64,000 nucleotides of DNA, from the NCBI RefSeq assembly GCF_025148125.1, contig NZ_CP102267.1, positions 3,110,501 through 3,174,500 of the forward strand, written 5' to 3'. This document shows positions 42,889-52,426 of this stretch, one piece after another. The position numbers were made by a program, and so were the translations under genes. Source of the stretch: Blautia wexlerae DSM 19850. GTDB lineage: Bacteria > Bacillota > Clostridia > Lachnospirales > Lachnospiraceae. The notes beneath the pieces were generated by a model that saw nothing but the letters and a program-made list of their open reading frames with translations, did no database searches and had not been told where the DNA came from. Position 1 is the stretch's first letter, and each line of letters begins with the position of its first letter.

Positions 42889-43825
42889 TATGGGTCTGAA
42901 GACTCGGATCTGCCGACAACAATTTTAAACATGTGCAACGATATTCTGATGGGGTTAAATGATAACGTTTTTTAAACAATCTGCAAAAATAATCAACGTT
43001 ATGAAATCCACTTTCATAGGCGATCGTTTTTACTTTTTTATTCGTATTTTTCAATAACCAGGAAGCTGCCTGAAGTCGATATCCTATCAGATAATTAACC
43101 GGTGTAGTATGTAAAAACCGGTGGAACAAATTAAGTGCAGTACTTTTGCTGATTCCTATATGTGAAGCAATTTCATCCAGAGACAAATTATGATTATAGT
43201 TTTCATGTATATATTGCATGATTAACTGCACTCTTTTCTGTGCAACTTCATCAACTGTCTGTACATCTCCTTTATCAGATAACTTTACATTTTCATAAAA
43301 AGTCAGCCATAAATCCTGCATCAATGCCAAAGTAGCAAGTTCTCTTATTTTCTCATTTCCCTGTATTTCCATTATTTTTATCATAGTTTGTATAATCTTT
43401 GTCTGCCATAGTTCATCAGTCTGAAAACGCTGGAAATATATATTCGATGAAATGATTGGCAAGATATATTTCTTATAGATCAGGCTGTTCTCCGGTGCAA
43501 TAAATTCCGGCATACATACAAAGTTAGGAATGATACCACCTGATGATGCGTAAAAGCGGTGCAATATTTTAGAATTAATAAAAATTGCTTCTCCTTCTGA
43601 CAATATAATCTGTTTTTCTCCTATTCCGCATGTAACTTGTCCGGACTCCACATATAAAAACTCAAATTCTCTGTGCCAGTGCCACTCAATACAATGAAAA
43701 TCAAACAATTCCAGATTATCATAATAATACTGGAATGGATAGTCACTGCTTCCATGCTGTTTAATTTCCATGAACTCCTCGTCTGTAAGTATCTTATTAT
43801 ATATTTTATTATAATCCATCTCCAT
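42884..43825 (-). CDS. AraC-family transcriptional regulator
   Basis: A 313-aa protein. The N-terminal cupin (HCIEWHWHREFEFLYVESGQVTCGIG) probably binds a small ligand. The C-terminal ~100 residues hold two helix-turn-helices (LSLDEIASHIGISKSTALNLFHRF, VKTIAYESGFHNVDYFCRLFKKRYHLTPSEYR). It is divergent from an MFS gene with about 110 bases between, which suggests local control of that transporter. The ligand is unknown; sugars are typical. Confidence 0.88.
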   Translation of the reverse strand: MEMDYNKIYNKILTDEEFMEIKQHGSSDYPFQYYYDNLELFDFHCIEWHWHREFEFLYVESGQVTCGIGEKQIILSEGEAIFINSKILHRFYASSGGIIPNFVCMPEFIAPENSLIYKKYILPIISSNIYFQRFQTDELWQTKIIQTMIKIMEIQGNEKIRELATLALMQDLWLTFYENVKLSDKGDVQTVDEVAQKRVQLIMQYIHENYNHNLSLDEIASHIGISKSTALNLFHRFLHTTPVNYLIGYRLQAASWLLKNTNKKVKTIAYESGFHNVDYFCRLFKKRYHLTPSEYRCTCLKLLSADPSLQTHK

Positions 43826-43935
43826 ATCACATTCTTTCTTTTTTACGATATTATACAGTATTTCTACAATTTAATTCAATGTATATATCTAATATTTGCT
43901 ATATAATCAAGCAAAAAAAGAAAAGAGGTATACTT

Positions 43936-45162
43936 ATGATTTTTAAATGTAGAAATTCTATAAAAAAAACAGACTACCATAAGACAAAAATCGCCTGTTA
44001 TATGGGGTTTATCACACAGGCTATTGCGGCAAACTTCGCACCGCTTCTTTTTTTGAAATTTCACAGTGACTACCATATTTCTCTCGGTAATATTGCTCTG
44101 ATATCCACTTTCTTCTTTTTCACACAGCTTCTGGTTGACCTGTTCTGTGCCAAATTCGTGGACCATATCGGGTATCGTGTGTGCATTGTTACATCAGAAA
44201 TATTTTCTGCACTGGGTCTGCTTGGACTGGCATTTTTACCTGATTTTTTACCTAATCCTTTTATTGGAATTATATGTAGTGTTATTGTTTATGCCATCGG
44301 AAGTGGTTTAATAGAAGTACTTTGCAGCCCTATTATCGAGGCCTGTCCGTTTGAAAACAAAGAAGCAACTATGAGTCTGCTCCATTCCTTTTACTGTTGG
44401 GGAGCTGTTGGGACAATTTTGATTTCCAGCTTATTTTTCCTGATATTTGGAATAGACAACTGGAAATGGCTCGCCGTAATATGGGCAATCATTCCTGCAG
44501 TTAATACTTATAACTTCATGACCTGTCCCATTGAACATCTAGTTGACAATGGTTCCGGAATGGGAATTAAGAATCTGTTTTCCAAACCATTTTTCTGGGT
44601 TGCAATATGTCTGATGATCTGTTCCGGAGCCTCTGAACTTGCAATGGCTCAATGGGCTTCTGCTTATGCAGAAGCCGCGCTGGGATTGTCAAAAGCCCTG
44701 GGAGATTTAGCAGGTCCATGTATGTTTGCAGTAACAATGGGAATCAGCCGTATAATTTTTGGGAAATATGGAGAGCAGTTAGATTTAATGAAGTTTATGA
44801 GTGGTTCAGGCATATTATGCGTTGTCTGTTATCTACTTGCCGCTTTGTCATCCAGCCCGATTATCGGACTTATCGGTTGTATTGCATGTGGATTTTCAGT
44901 TGGAATCATGTGGCCTGGAACAATCAGTATTTCCTCAAAAACTTTTCCAACAGGTGGAACGGCTATGTTCTCTCTTCTTGCCATGGCAGGAGATTTAGGT
45001 GGCAGCATTGGACCTGGAATTGTTGGTCGTATCACCCAGAATGCCGGAAATAATATTAGGATTGGCATGGGATTCGGACTTATTTTTCCAGTAATTCTAT
45101 TGTTTATGTTATTCCTGCTGTATCGAAAAAAATCCACACAGCCTCAAATATCAAAGCACTGA
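43936..45162 (+). CDS. MFS transporter
   Basis: A 408-aa protein with about twelve membrane segments (GFITQAIAANFAPLLFLKF, LISTFFFFTQLLVDLFCAKFVDHIGYR with the loop 2-3 motif). It resembles sugar:proton symporters of the FucP/GlcP-like type. ATG 43936 has AGAGG upstream. The last residues (QISKH) are encoded by the 99-bp repeat, so the native C-terminus was probably replaced when the cassette moved in. Confidence 0.85.
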   Translation: MIFKCRNSIKKTDYHKTKIACYMGFITQAIAANFAPLLFLKFHSDYHISLGNIALISTFFFFTQLLVDLFCAKFVDHIGYRVCIVTSEIFSALGLLGLAFLPDFLPNPFIGIICSVIVYAIGSGLIEVLCSPIIEACPFENKEATMSLLHSFYCWGAVGTILISSLFFLIFGIDNWKWLAVIWAIIPAVNTYNFMTCPIEHLVDNGSGMGIKNLFSKPFFWVAICLMICSGASELAMAQWASAYAEAALGLSKALGDLAGPCMFAVTMGISRIIFGKYGEQLDLMKFMSGSGILCVVCYLLAALSSSPIIGLIGCIACGFSVGIMWPGTISISSKTFPTGGTAMFSLLAMAGDLGGSIGPGIVGRITQNAGNNIRIGMGFGLIFPVILLFMLFLLYRKKSTQPQISKH

Positions 45163-45247
45163 TGAACCATTAAAAGTAAATTTTTCAAAACTTCTGTAAG
45201 ATCAATAAAGCCGATACAGGATCCAAAAATCCCGCATCGGCTTTATT
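45148..45247 (+). repeat. 99-bp direct repeat, copy 2
   Basis: Second copy of the hcp tail and terminator. In hcp the segment reads IKALMNQ, but here the MFS frame reads it differently. The hairpin at 45207-45247 ends both the MFS gene and the convergent asrC. Confidence 0.9.
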
Positions 45248-45272
45248 GATTCTGATTATCTTTTCCCTGAAA

Positions 45273-46238
45273 TTATCTGTAATGTATTCCGCTCCAGTAA
45301 ATATTATTTTTCACGATTGTTTCTGGTGGAAGTTCTACACCGTCCAATGCCCATTTTTTATATTCTGCAAAACCCACGCGGTCAATAATGTATCCTACAT
45401 GTTCCTTACCGCCAGGCGCATTGGGATCAATATATTTCTTCACAAATTTATAGGTATTCAGGATAACTTTGATGATGGTGTCTTCGTCTGCCCAGATCAG
45501 AAAATCTTCTCCCAGACGTGGATTTTTCTTTCCTGTTCGTCCCATAAGTGTCAGACGATAGTATTTCTTTTCACTTCTGGTCCATGCTCTGGTCGGACAT
45601 TTTGTCACGCAGACGCCACATCCTACGCATTTTTCTTCGTTGCGTACAATCCTGTAGTTTTCCATCTTTAGCGCATCCACAGATAGCTTATCACAACCTT
45701 TTATACAGGCACCACAGGAAACACAACGATTCGGGTCATATTGTGGCTCTGTCATGCCGATAATTCCAAAATCATGCATTCTCGCCTTGATACAGTCATT
45801 GGCACATCCTGTAAGTGCAATTTTAAAATGAAGATCATTAGGAAATATCGCCTTTTCAATTCTCTTCGCAAAGGCTGCTGTATTATAATTTCCAAAAGGA
45901 CAGACTCTGTTTCCGATACATGCACAGACATTTCTGGTTCCTGATGCCGGATACCCGGTACCTGTCTCATTTTGATTAATCTGAAGATTATCTATGATCG
46001 GCTGGAGCATCTCATTAACTTTATCCATATCTTCCATATGGATTCCTTCAATTTCAAATCCCTGGCGTGTGGTAAGATGAATCTGTCCGTTTCCATATTT
46101 TCTGGCAATATCCACCACCTGCTGCATGACATCTGCATTACAGCAGCCTCCCGGAACACGCACTCTGGAAGCCGTAAGCCCACGAACCTTTGATACACGG
46201 AAGGCATTTTTCTTCAGTTTCTTTGTATTAATATCCAT
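45273..46238 (-). CDS. asrC: Anaerobic sulfite reductase subunit C
   Basis: A 321-aa sirohaem/4Fe-4S catalytic subunit reducing sulfite to sulfide. Sirohaem-cluster ligands are CACIGNRVCPFGNYNT and TGCANDCIKARMHDFG; two ferredoxin clusters are CVSCGACIKGCDKL and CVGCGVCVTKCPTRAW. ATG 46238 has GAGGAAAT upstream. It follows asrB by 13 bases and asrA further upstream, the standard order of the operon. Confidence 0.95.
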   Translation of the reverse strand: MDINTKKLKKNAFRVSKVRGLTASRVRVPGGCCNADVMQQVVDIARKYGNGQIHLTTRQGFEIEGIHMEDMDKVNEMLQPIIDNLQINQNETGTGYPASGTRNVCACIGNRVCPFGNYNTAAFAKRIEKAIFPNDLHFKIALTGCANDCIKARMHDFGIIGMTEPQYDPNRCVSCGACIKGCDKLSVDALKMENYRIVRNEEKCVGCGVCVTKCPTRAWTRSEKKYYRLTLMGRTGKKNPRLGEDFLIWADEDTIIKVILNTYKFVKKYIDPNAPGGKEHVGYIIDRVGFAEYKKWALDGVELPPETIVKNNIYWSGIHYR

Positions 46239-46251
46239 TATGATTTCCTCC

Positions 46252-47040
46252 CTAATCAAACAGTTTTTTGCCTTCTGAATAGCAGAATACCGGACCATCC
46301 AGACAAATATAGGTGTCATTCATTCGGCAATGCCCGCATTTACCAAGCCCGCAGCACATTTTTCTTTCCTGCGAAATCCATATCTGTTCTTCCTTCATTC
46401 CCAGCTTTAAAAGCTCTGCTACTGCAAATTTCATCATGACCGGAGGTCCGACAACAATAGCTGCAGTCTCATGGATATTATCAGGTTCAAGCTCCGGAAT
46501 ATACTTTGTAACAAGTCCTGTCCTATAAGCATCGTCATCGGATGAGTCCACCGTCAGAATCAGATCCATCTGCTGTTCCCATTTCTTCAGATCTTCACGG
46601 AACAGAATATCTGACGGAGATTTAAAACCAAGGATCGTATGTAATTTTTTTACTTCATTCTGATGCTCACCGAAGTAACTGATCACGCCTCGCACAGGAG
46701 ATACTCCTGTTCCACCGGCTACCACGATCAGTTCTTTCCCCTGATAATTCTCTTTCTCGAAACCATTTCCATAAGGACCACGCATAAAAAAGCTGCTTCC
46801 CTCATTCAATTCAAAAATTTCTCCGGTTACTTTACCAACCTTACGTATGGTCAGATCAACATAATCTTCTCCGATACCACTGACAGAAATGGGCGCCTCA
46901 CCATATTTAGGAACAGAAACTTCAAAAAACTGCCCTGGTTTTACATCTCCCACATATGTCATACGGAATGTATATTCTGTCTCTGTATGCTTCACTATTT
47001 CTTTTATCTTAGATAAGAAAGGAATATATTCATTTGCCAT
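46252..47040 (-). CDS. asrB: Anaerobic sulfite reductase subunit B
   Basis: A 262-aa FAD/NAD(P)H-binding electron-transfer subunit. Features are GQFFEVSVPKYGEAPISVSG (FAD), VVAGGTGVSPVRGVI (NAD loop), VVGPPVMMKF, and the C-terminal 2Fe-2S-type ligands KMCCGLGKCGHCRMND and GPVFC. It separates from asrA by one base, so translation is coupled. Confidence 0.95.
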   Translation of the reverse strand: MANEYIPFLSKIKEIVKHTETEYTFRMTYVGDVKPGQFFEVSVPKYGEAPISVSGIGEDYVDLTIRKVGKVTGEIFELNEGSSFFMRGPYGNGFEKENYQGKELIVVAGGTGVSPVRGVISYFGEHQNEVKKLHTILGFKSPSDILFREDLKKWEQQMDLILTVDSSDDDAYRTGLVTKYIPELEPDNIHETAAIVVGPPVMMKFAVAELLKLGMKEEQIWISQERKMCCGLGKCGHCRMNDTYICLDGPVFCYSEGKKLFD

Positions 47041-47041
47041 C

Positions 47042-48040
47042 TTATTTTCCCTCCTTTTCTTTCAGTTTCTGAAGACATGCAATATAGGAAATATACTCCG
47101 GACACACATTTTCACAACGTCCACAGCCGACACACATATGGTATCCAAATCTTTTCTTATAATCTGAAATTTTATGTAATACCTTAAAACGCATTCTTTC
47201 ACCCTGATTCTGGCGGAAGCTGTGCCCTCCGGCAATGTCAGAATATCCGTCCACCTGACAGGAAGCCCATACACGGCGGCGCTCTCCAGCCTTTGGATTG
47301 TCTTTATAAAAAATATCCTGCATAGTAAAACAGGTACATGTGGGACAGACAAAATTGCAGCGTCCACAGCCAATACAGCGGCTGCCATATTCCTGCCACA
47401 TGGAATCCTGGTGAATTGTATCCGGAAGTTTCTCCGGAATCTCTACATAAACCTCATTCTTTTCCACAAAAGTCGGTTTCTCCTGAACATTCTGCCCACA
47501 ATCCCATAATAATTCTTCCAGTTCTCTGCATCTCAGTTCCATGTAACAGCCCTTTTCATCCTGAAAAATATACATATCATATTCTTCACAACGATTTGTG
47601 CCCATACTTACACAAAAACAGTTTTTGCCGGATTCCTTACAACCCATCACAGCAAAAACTGTATTTTCCCGCATTCTTCTGTAATAATAATCCTCTGCAC
47701 CGTTTTTCAGATACATCTCATCCAGACGTTTCAGAGCATGAAAATCACAGCTTTTCAAAAAAATCAATCTCTGTCTCGGTGCTCCGTCTGCTGTTTTCAT
47801 CTCATTCTCTGTAAAATAAAGAATCGTCTCTGAGATTGGAAACAATGCTTCTTTAAAACTGTAATCCGACTTCTGATCCCAGACAAGTTCTTCCCAGCTG
47901 TCCAACCGTCCATAACGAATTACATCTGTATCTGAAAAACAGCCTGTTCCCTGGTAAATTCTCGGTCCATACACATCATAGGATTCCTGCAGAATTTCAA
48001 AAACCTTCTGCATCTCATCACTGTTGAAACGTTTTCCCAT
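47042..48040 (-). CDS. asrA: Anaerobic sulfite reductase subunit A
   Basis: A 332-aa iron-sulfur subunit. Two 4Fe-4S motifs lie in the C-terminal half: CIGCGRCNFVCPTCTCFTM and CVGCGRCENVCPEYISY. ATG 48040 has AAGGGG upstream; an earlier frame start at 48064 lacks a site and would overlap the regulator. It passes electrons between AsrB and AsrC. First gene of asrABC, directly behind a Crp/Fnr gene. Confidence 0.94.
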   Translation of the reverse strand: MGKRFNSDEMQKVFEILQESYDVYGPRIYQGTGCFSDTDVIRYGRLDSWEELVWDQKSDYSFKEALFPISETILYFTENEMKTADGAPRQRLIFLKSCDFHALKRLDEMYLKNGAEDYYYRRMRENTVFAVMGCKESGKNCFCVSMGTNRCEEYDMYIFQDEKGCYMELRCRELEELLWDCGQNVQEKPTFVEKNEVYVEIPEKLPDTIHQDSMWQEYGSRCIGCGRCNFVCPTCTCFTMQDIFYKDNPKAGERRRVWASCQVDGYSDIAGGHSFRQNQGERMRFKVLHKISDYKKRFGYHMCVGCGRCENVCPEYISYIACLQKLKEKEGK

Positions 48041-48060
48041 CAGATACCCCTTTCTTATAA

Positions 48061-48750
48061 TCACATTTTATAGAATTCTGCAAGACCTTCAAAATCTGTC
48101 AGTGTAAATCGCTTATTACCATAATGGATCAGACCTCTGTCTGTAAGGACCTTACAGGCACGGGATACATTTTCCCTTGGTGCTCCAACCAAATCTGCCA
48201 TCAGGGTAATGGTAAGATCAATATCTATCATCACTCCGTCTTCCGTATCCACACCAAAATCACGACCCAGCTTCCACAATTTTGCAGCTATTTTTCGCTC
48301 CATCTGCATGTTCCCGGTCGTATTTTTTAACTGATGGCCCATTCGCCAGAGATTTCTTTCATATTCTCTCAGAACAGCTCTTGTCAGATCATGACTCTGC
48401 TCCATAAGATGAAGGAATGGTTCTTCTGCAATTTCCAGTATCTGCACCGGACAGGCAGCCTCGCAAAAAAGTGCATTGGGCTTTTTACTTACAATACTCT
48501 GATTTAAAAGCCGTCCTTTTCCCAGGATAAAAATCACCTTTCGATTTCCGTGCTTTGTCAGATTATAAAGCATCGCCTCACCGGAATACACAAAATACAC
48601 TGTTTTTGTTCTACTGCGTGAATGAAAAATCACTTCCTTTTTCTTATAAGAAACAATCTTACTTTCATTAAGCAGATTCTGCAGAATGTCCTTTGGTATT
48701 TCTCTGAAAAAATCCATATTCCCCAATTCCCTAATTGTTATCTGTCCCAT
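48061..48750 (-). CDS. Crp/Fnr-family regulator of the asr operon
   Basis: A 229-aa protein with a cyclic-nucleotide-binding-like domain (KKEVIFHSRSRTKTVYFVYSGEAMLYN) and a winged helix (LTITLMADLVGAPRENVSRACKVLTDRGLI). Two cysteines sit in LFCEAACPVQ, a possible redox-sensing site. It is the first gene of a unit continuing into asrABC. A CRP-like palindrome at -41.5 of its promoter suggests autoactivation. Confidence 0.88.
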   Translation of the reverse strand: MGQITIRELGNMDFFREIPKDILQNLLNESKIVSYKKKEVIFHSRSRTKTVYFVYSGEAMLYNLTKHGNRKVIFILGKGRLLNQSIVSKKPNALFCEAACPVQILEIAEEPFLHLMEQSHDLTRAVLREYERNLWRMGHQLKNTTGNMQMERKIAAKLWKLGRDFGVDTEDGVMIDIDLTITLMADLVGAPRENVSRACKVLTDRGLIHYGNKRFTLTDFEGLAEFYKM

Positions 48751-48820
48751 TGTATCAACCTCACTGGCATAACTTTTGCAGTCTTGATAATAAACTACTC
48801 CTGTCTTGCTTTCCTTTTGT

Positions 48821-48863
48821 ATTATAATGAAAAAGTTTGTCGTTTTCCGTGATGTATGTCACA
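48821..48863 (-). promoter_or_regulatory. Class II Crp/Fnr-type promoter of crp-asrABC
   Basis: Minus strand TATAAT at 48821-48826 with no -35 match, and TGTGACATACATCACG (48848-48863) matching TGTGA-N6-TCACA at nine of ten positions. Its centre is 41.5 bases before the predicted start at 48814. The remaining 48751-49067 interval holds one weak GCCAGT/ACTGGC hairpin (48884-48910) and no gene. Confidence 0.7.
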
Positions 48864-49067
48864 TTTATAAATATAATTAAAAAGCCAGTACACATTTAAC
48901 GTACACTGGCATAATGATTCTGTAAAATGATTTCTTTCTAATTGGATAAGCTTGAAGTGGTCTCCTAATCCTTCAATTTCGTTAAATCTTCTATTGTGTA
49001 TACCTCCTTAAGTCCCGATTGCGATTTCACCAGCTTTAAGAGATTTAATAACTGTTGTATTTTGTTA

Positions 49068-49307
49068 TTAAACGGCAACTGAATTACTTTCGGCTTCCTC
49101 ATAATACCTGTCAGCTATATATTCTGCCCATAATCCATTTTCTGTTTCCTGCAATGTCTTATACGTTTCTGATTTGTAAAATTTCAGTGCTGCTTTCTCA
49201 AAACTAATGTGATAATGTTGTTGCAATAATTTTAATACATCCCTTATTTGTATACATACATTCATAGTGATATCTTTTCCATTAAAACTATAAATCATTT
49301 CTGGCAT
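49068..49307 (-). CDS. Small conserved protein, copy 1
   Basis: A 79-aa protein: MPEMIYSFNGKDITMNVCIQ, then VLKLLQQHYHISFEKAALKF and YKSETYKTLQETENGLW. It has the look of short Lachnospiraceae proteins of the DUF3791 kind, often beside other small genes, but I cannot confirm the family. AAGGAGG precedes the ATG. Copy 2 has a 9-bp insertion that adds three residues (AESAEY for AEY). Confidence 0.65.
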   Translation of the reverse strand: MPEMIYSFNGKDITMNVCIQIRDVLKLLQQHYHISFEKAALKFYKSETYKTLQETENGLWAEYIADRYYEEAESNSVAV

Positions 49308-49366
49308 AAGAATCCCTCCTTGCCAAATGCATGACTCCTCAATTTCCTGAGCAATAAAACTTGAAG

Positions 49367-49735
49367 TTACCTTTCAAACGCTAAGTATCTCGTTCCTTGA
49401 AAAGTCAATCTTCCTGTATCTCCTTCTGCAAGCATTCCATATTCTGTTCCTGACACCTGAAACTCCATTCTATCTCCGCTTTCTGTCTGAAATGTCACAT
49501 AATACATTGTGTTTGTTGTAGTATGGAATCCGTGTGCTCCACTCGCATCCCCTGCATTTGCATGTTGATGATGTGTAATATTTTCTCTCTTCGCAATAAT
49601 AACAGCTGACACGGTTGATCTAGGTGACTGATTATTCTTATTCCACGTAACAATTCCCTGCCCCAGAGAAAAAACAATAATACCAATCACAATAATAAAA
49701 ATGATTGGAACTATAATACTCATCAGATCAAACAT
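49367..49735 (-). CDS. DUF2500-family membrane protein, copy 1
   Basis: A 122-aa protein with one N-terminal membrane segment (IIVPIIFIIVIGIIVFSLG) and a soluble domain containing STVSAVIIAKREN, YYVTFQTESGDRMEFQVSG and LTFQGTRYLAFER, which match DUF2500. Function unknown. A near-identical copy is at 52735-53103, differing by Leu/Phe in GMLAEGD. Confidence 0.8.
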   Translation of the reverse strand: MFDLMSIIVPIIFIIVIGIIVFSLGQGIVTWNKNNQSPRSTVSAVIIAKRENITHHQHANAGDASGAHGFHTTTNTMYYVTFQTESGDRMEFQVSGTEYGMLAEGDTGRLTFQGTRYLAFER

Positions 49736-49848
49736 TTTCTAATTCACCTCCATAACTTCCGATTGAGATTTCACCCGTTTTGTAAGCTGATTTTCTTTCC
49801 AGTCAATTGTGGAATCCACCTGGCATATAAATCACAGAGTGGCTGTGA

Positions 49849-51210
49849 CTATTTTCCAACCCATATTTTCTTAAAACTCACAACAAAAAACAGAGTTTCT
49901 GCAAGTCCTGTAATTCCCCATGAGAAGATATACAAAAGATACAGTGATGAAATCGTCTGGAAATGTGCAAATACTGTATAAATCCAGACAATACGAAATA
50001 CGCAGGAGCCCAGGATAACGATAATGGTAGGCGGAATACTTTTTCCGATACCTCGGGATGCGGCGATACTGCCATCCATAAAACAGCTAAACGCATAGCT
50101 GAATGCCATAATACGAATCCTCTGCATACCAGCATCAATAACTGTTGGTTCCGTAGCGAACAGAGAAAGAAACTGTGGGCCAAACACAAGGAGTAGTCCA
50201 CCCAGGATTGCACCGAAAATAAAGGCATATATAAGGCTGACTCTATAAGATTTCAGCATTCGTTTTTTATTACCGGCACCCCAGTTCTGACCGATAAAGC
50301 TTGCACATGCAGTATAAAAAGAAAACATGACATTATAAATCAGGGAGTCAGCATTTGCGGCAGCTGCATTTCCGGAAACCATCACTGCATCAAAAGAGTT
50401 GACACCAGTCTGCACAAACAGGTTTGCAATAGCAAAGATTCCGTTCTGAAGACCTGTAGGGATGCCAAGCATGAGAACTGCTTTGCAGGCCTTGGGGTGC
50501 AGGCAGATCTTACGCAGAGATACTTTGCAGTCATCGGTTCTTCTGAGGAGATGAATCATCACCAGAGAAGCAGAGATATACAGAGAAATTGCGCTGGCTG
50601 TTGCAACGCCTGCGGCTGCCATATGACAGACAATAACAAAAAACAGATTCAGAAGAACGTTGACCACACCTGCGATGGAAAGGTAGATCAATGGTCGTTT
50701 CGTATCACCTATGGCACTTAATACGCCGTTTCCGAAATTGTATACGGCCATTGCAGGCATTCCCAGGGAATAGATCTTCATATATAAAATAGCCTGATCA
50801 ATAAGTTCCGGCTTCGTGTTCATCATGGACAGCATCCGCCCGGAAAACAGAAGACAGATGGCGCAGACGAGCAGACCTGTGATTGCGCACAAAAGAAGAG
50901 AAGTATGGATTGTTTCTTCTGTGCCTTTTTTATTACCGGCACCCAGTTCGTGAGCTACGCGGACATTGACACCGGCACCCATTCCGATAAGGATTCCGGT
51001 AAACAGAGTAACCAGCAAAGTTGTGGAGCCGACGGCACCTAGTGCCATATAATCTGCAAACCGTCCAACAACAGCAACATCGCTTAAGTTAAAAAGAACC
51101 TCCAGTACCTGTGATCCCATAAGCGGAAGGCTGAAGAGGAGTATATTTTTCCAGAGAGAGCCTGTGGTCATCTCAATGGAATGAGATTTCTTTTTTTCAT
51201 TTTCACACAT
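49849..51210 (-). CDS. MATE-family efflux transporter, full length
   Basis: A 453-aa membrane protein with twelve segments. MTTGSLWKNILLFSLPLMGSQVLEVLFNLSD is the usual N-terminus, with GNKKGTEETIHTS and FIGQNWGAGNKKRML marking the two halves. It is a multidrug/toxin exporter of unknown substrate. The 3' third is repeated at 53217-53695 in a truncated copy. Confidence 0.9.
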   Translation of the reverse strand: MCENEKKKSHSIEMTTGSLWKNILLFSLPLMGSQVLEVLFNLSDVAVVGRFADYMALGAVGSTTLLVTLFTGILIGMGAGVNVRVAHELGAGNKKGTEETIHTSLLLCAITGLLVCAICLLFSGRMLSMMNTKPELIDQAILYMKIYSLGMPAMAVYNFGNGVLSAIGDTKRPLIYLSIAGVVNVLLNLFFVIVCHMAAAGVATASAISLYISASLVMIHLLRRTDDCKVSLRKICLHPKACKAVLMLGIPTGLQNGIFAIANLFVQTGVNSFDAVMVSGNAAAANADSLIYNVMFSFYTACASFIGQNWGAGNKKRMLKSYRVSLIYAFIFGAILGGLLLVFGPQFLSLFATEPTVIDAGMQRIRIMAFSYAFSCFMDGSIAASRGIGKSIPPTIIVILGSCVFRIVWIYTVFAHFQTISSLYLLYIFSWGITGLAETLFFVVSFKKIWVGK

Positions 51211-51233
51211 AAAATTACCTCATAAAAATTACT

Positions 51234-51926
51234 TCATTGAATTATAATCATTGCTCCTACTGCATTATAGATTATATGTAGTATGACTGCTCCCCACAGA
51301 CAGTTAGTCCTTTTATATACAGCATCACAAAAGAAGTGCAAAGCAAGAAGTAATACTATATATACTGCTGATAACACATCAAAAGATACTGCTCCAGATA
51401 CGACCCATTTTACAGGATAATGTATGGACAAAAAAAGAACAGAATTGATTATTCCAACTATCCACTGACTGTTTATGAGTCCAGATAATCTTGTTTGTAT
51501 GTATCCTCTGAATAATACTTCTTCTTCAAAAGCAGCAAATAGAAATATAACCCAATTTAACAATTGAGGGCTGGTAAACGATATTGATTTACCTTGAATC
51601 ATAAATAATACTGTCTGTATAGTAAGCAGTAAGAAACCACCTGCAAAACCAAGCCCTATACTGTTCCATATATTATCAGAATTAATTCCAATACTTCTAA
51701 TGTTCTCTTTGCTACAGTAAAAGAATAAAAAAAAGCCTGCAGTCAAAATCAAAGGAATCCATATCTGCGATAAATTCAGCACAAAAATCTTTGCATTTGT
51801 TGTATAAAGCCAGCCCTGAAAGAAAGCACTGCACATAATTAAGCAGTAAACTGCAAGAGCTTTCATCCCATCCCTTTTATCATTTTTTCTCAAATTACTT
51901 TCGTACTGTATATTTACCCAACTCAT
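51234..51926 (-). CDS. CPBP-family intramembrane metalloprotease
   Basis: A 230-aa protein with six to seven membrane segments. The conserved motif 1 is FAAFEEEVLFRGYIQTRL (EExxxR); later histidines are in LFLSIHYPVKW and LHFFCDAVY, consistent with the Abi/Rce1-like family. Relatives process peptides or confer bacteriocin immunity. It lies between the MATE gene and a small winged-helix gene inside the duplicated unit. Confidence 0.85.
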   Translation of the reverse strand: MSWVNIQYESNLRKNDKRDGMKALAVYCLIMCSAFFQGWLYTTNAKIFVLNLSQIWIPLILTAGFFLFFYCSKENIRSIGINSDNIWNSIGLGFAGGFLLLTIQTVLFMIQGKSISFTSPQLLNWVIFLFAAFEEEVLFRGYIQTRLSGLINSQWIVGIINSVLFLSIHYPVKWVVSGAVSFDVLSAVYIVLLLALHFFCDAVYKRTNCLWGAVILHIIYNAVGAMIIIQ

Positions 51927-52111
51927 TTAATCACCTTTCTAATGTGTCAGTTCGACAATTTCCAATTGAGATTTACATTTCCCATATCAAGATCCAAATC
52001 ACAATTTTCAGAAAAAAATCTGGTACTGTTTTAGGCCTTATGGAGCATCTAATGATGCTTGCCACAAACAAAACCTATTTTGCGGAAACTTAAGGTTTTT
52101 GACTGGCAAAA

Positions 52112-52357
52112 TCAGAGGATTTTCCAATAGCCCTTTCTATCAGAACCAATTCTTTCAATCACATTATTTTTCTTCATAATTTTCATATGTGTAGAAATTG
52201 TCTTTCTTGTAACAAACAGCATATTTGCTAACTTTGAAGTAGTAATGGCCGGATCATTCGATATTAGTTCTAATATTTTTGCTTCGATACCTGTAACTTT
52301 TTCTGTAACACCTGTAACCTGTTTCTCGCTTATTAAAGACTTCCGATACATATTCAC
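52112..52357 (-). CDS. Winged-helix domain protein, possibly truncated
   Basis: An 81-aa protein: TGIEAKILELISNDPAITTSKLANMLFVTRKTISTHMKIMKKN is a winged helix-turn-helix ending in KGYWKIL. Such domains often form the C-terminus of larger AlbA/ATP-binding regulators, so this may be a fragment that kept a start codon. It sits at the right end of the tandem unit. Confidence 0.6.
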   Translation of the reverse strand: MNMYRKSLISEKQVTGVTEKVTGIEAKILELISNDPAITTSKLANMLFVTRKTISTHMKIMKKNNVIERIGSDRKGYWKIL

Positions 52358-52426
52358 CCGAAAGCTTTAAATCCCGATTGAGCTTTCATCTGTTTTAAGA
52401 GATTTAATCACTGTCGTATTTTGTTA

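Larger units (their letters stand above)
49013..50327. repeat. Segmental duplication, copy 1
   Basis: Nearly identical to 52372-53695 over about 1.3 kb. It includes the small ORF, the DUF2500 gene and the 3' part of the MATE gene. The difference of start positions (3,359-3,368) is the tandem unit length. Confidence 0.95.
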
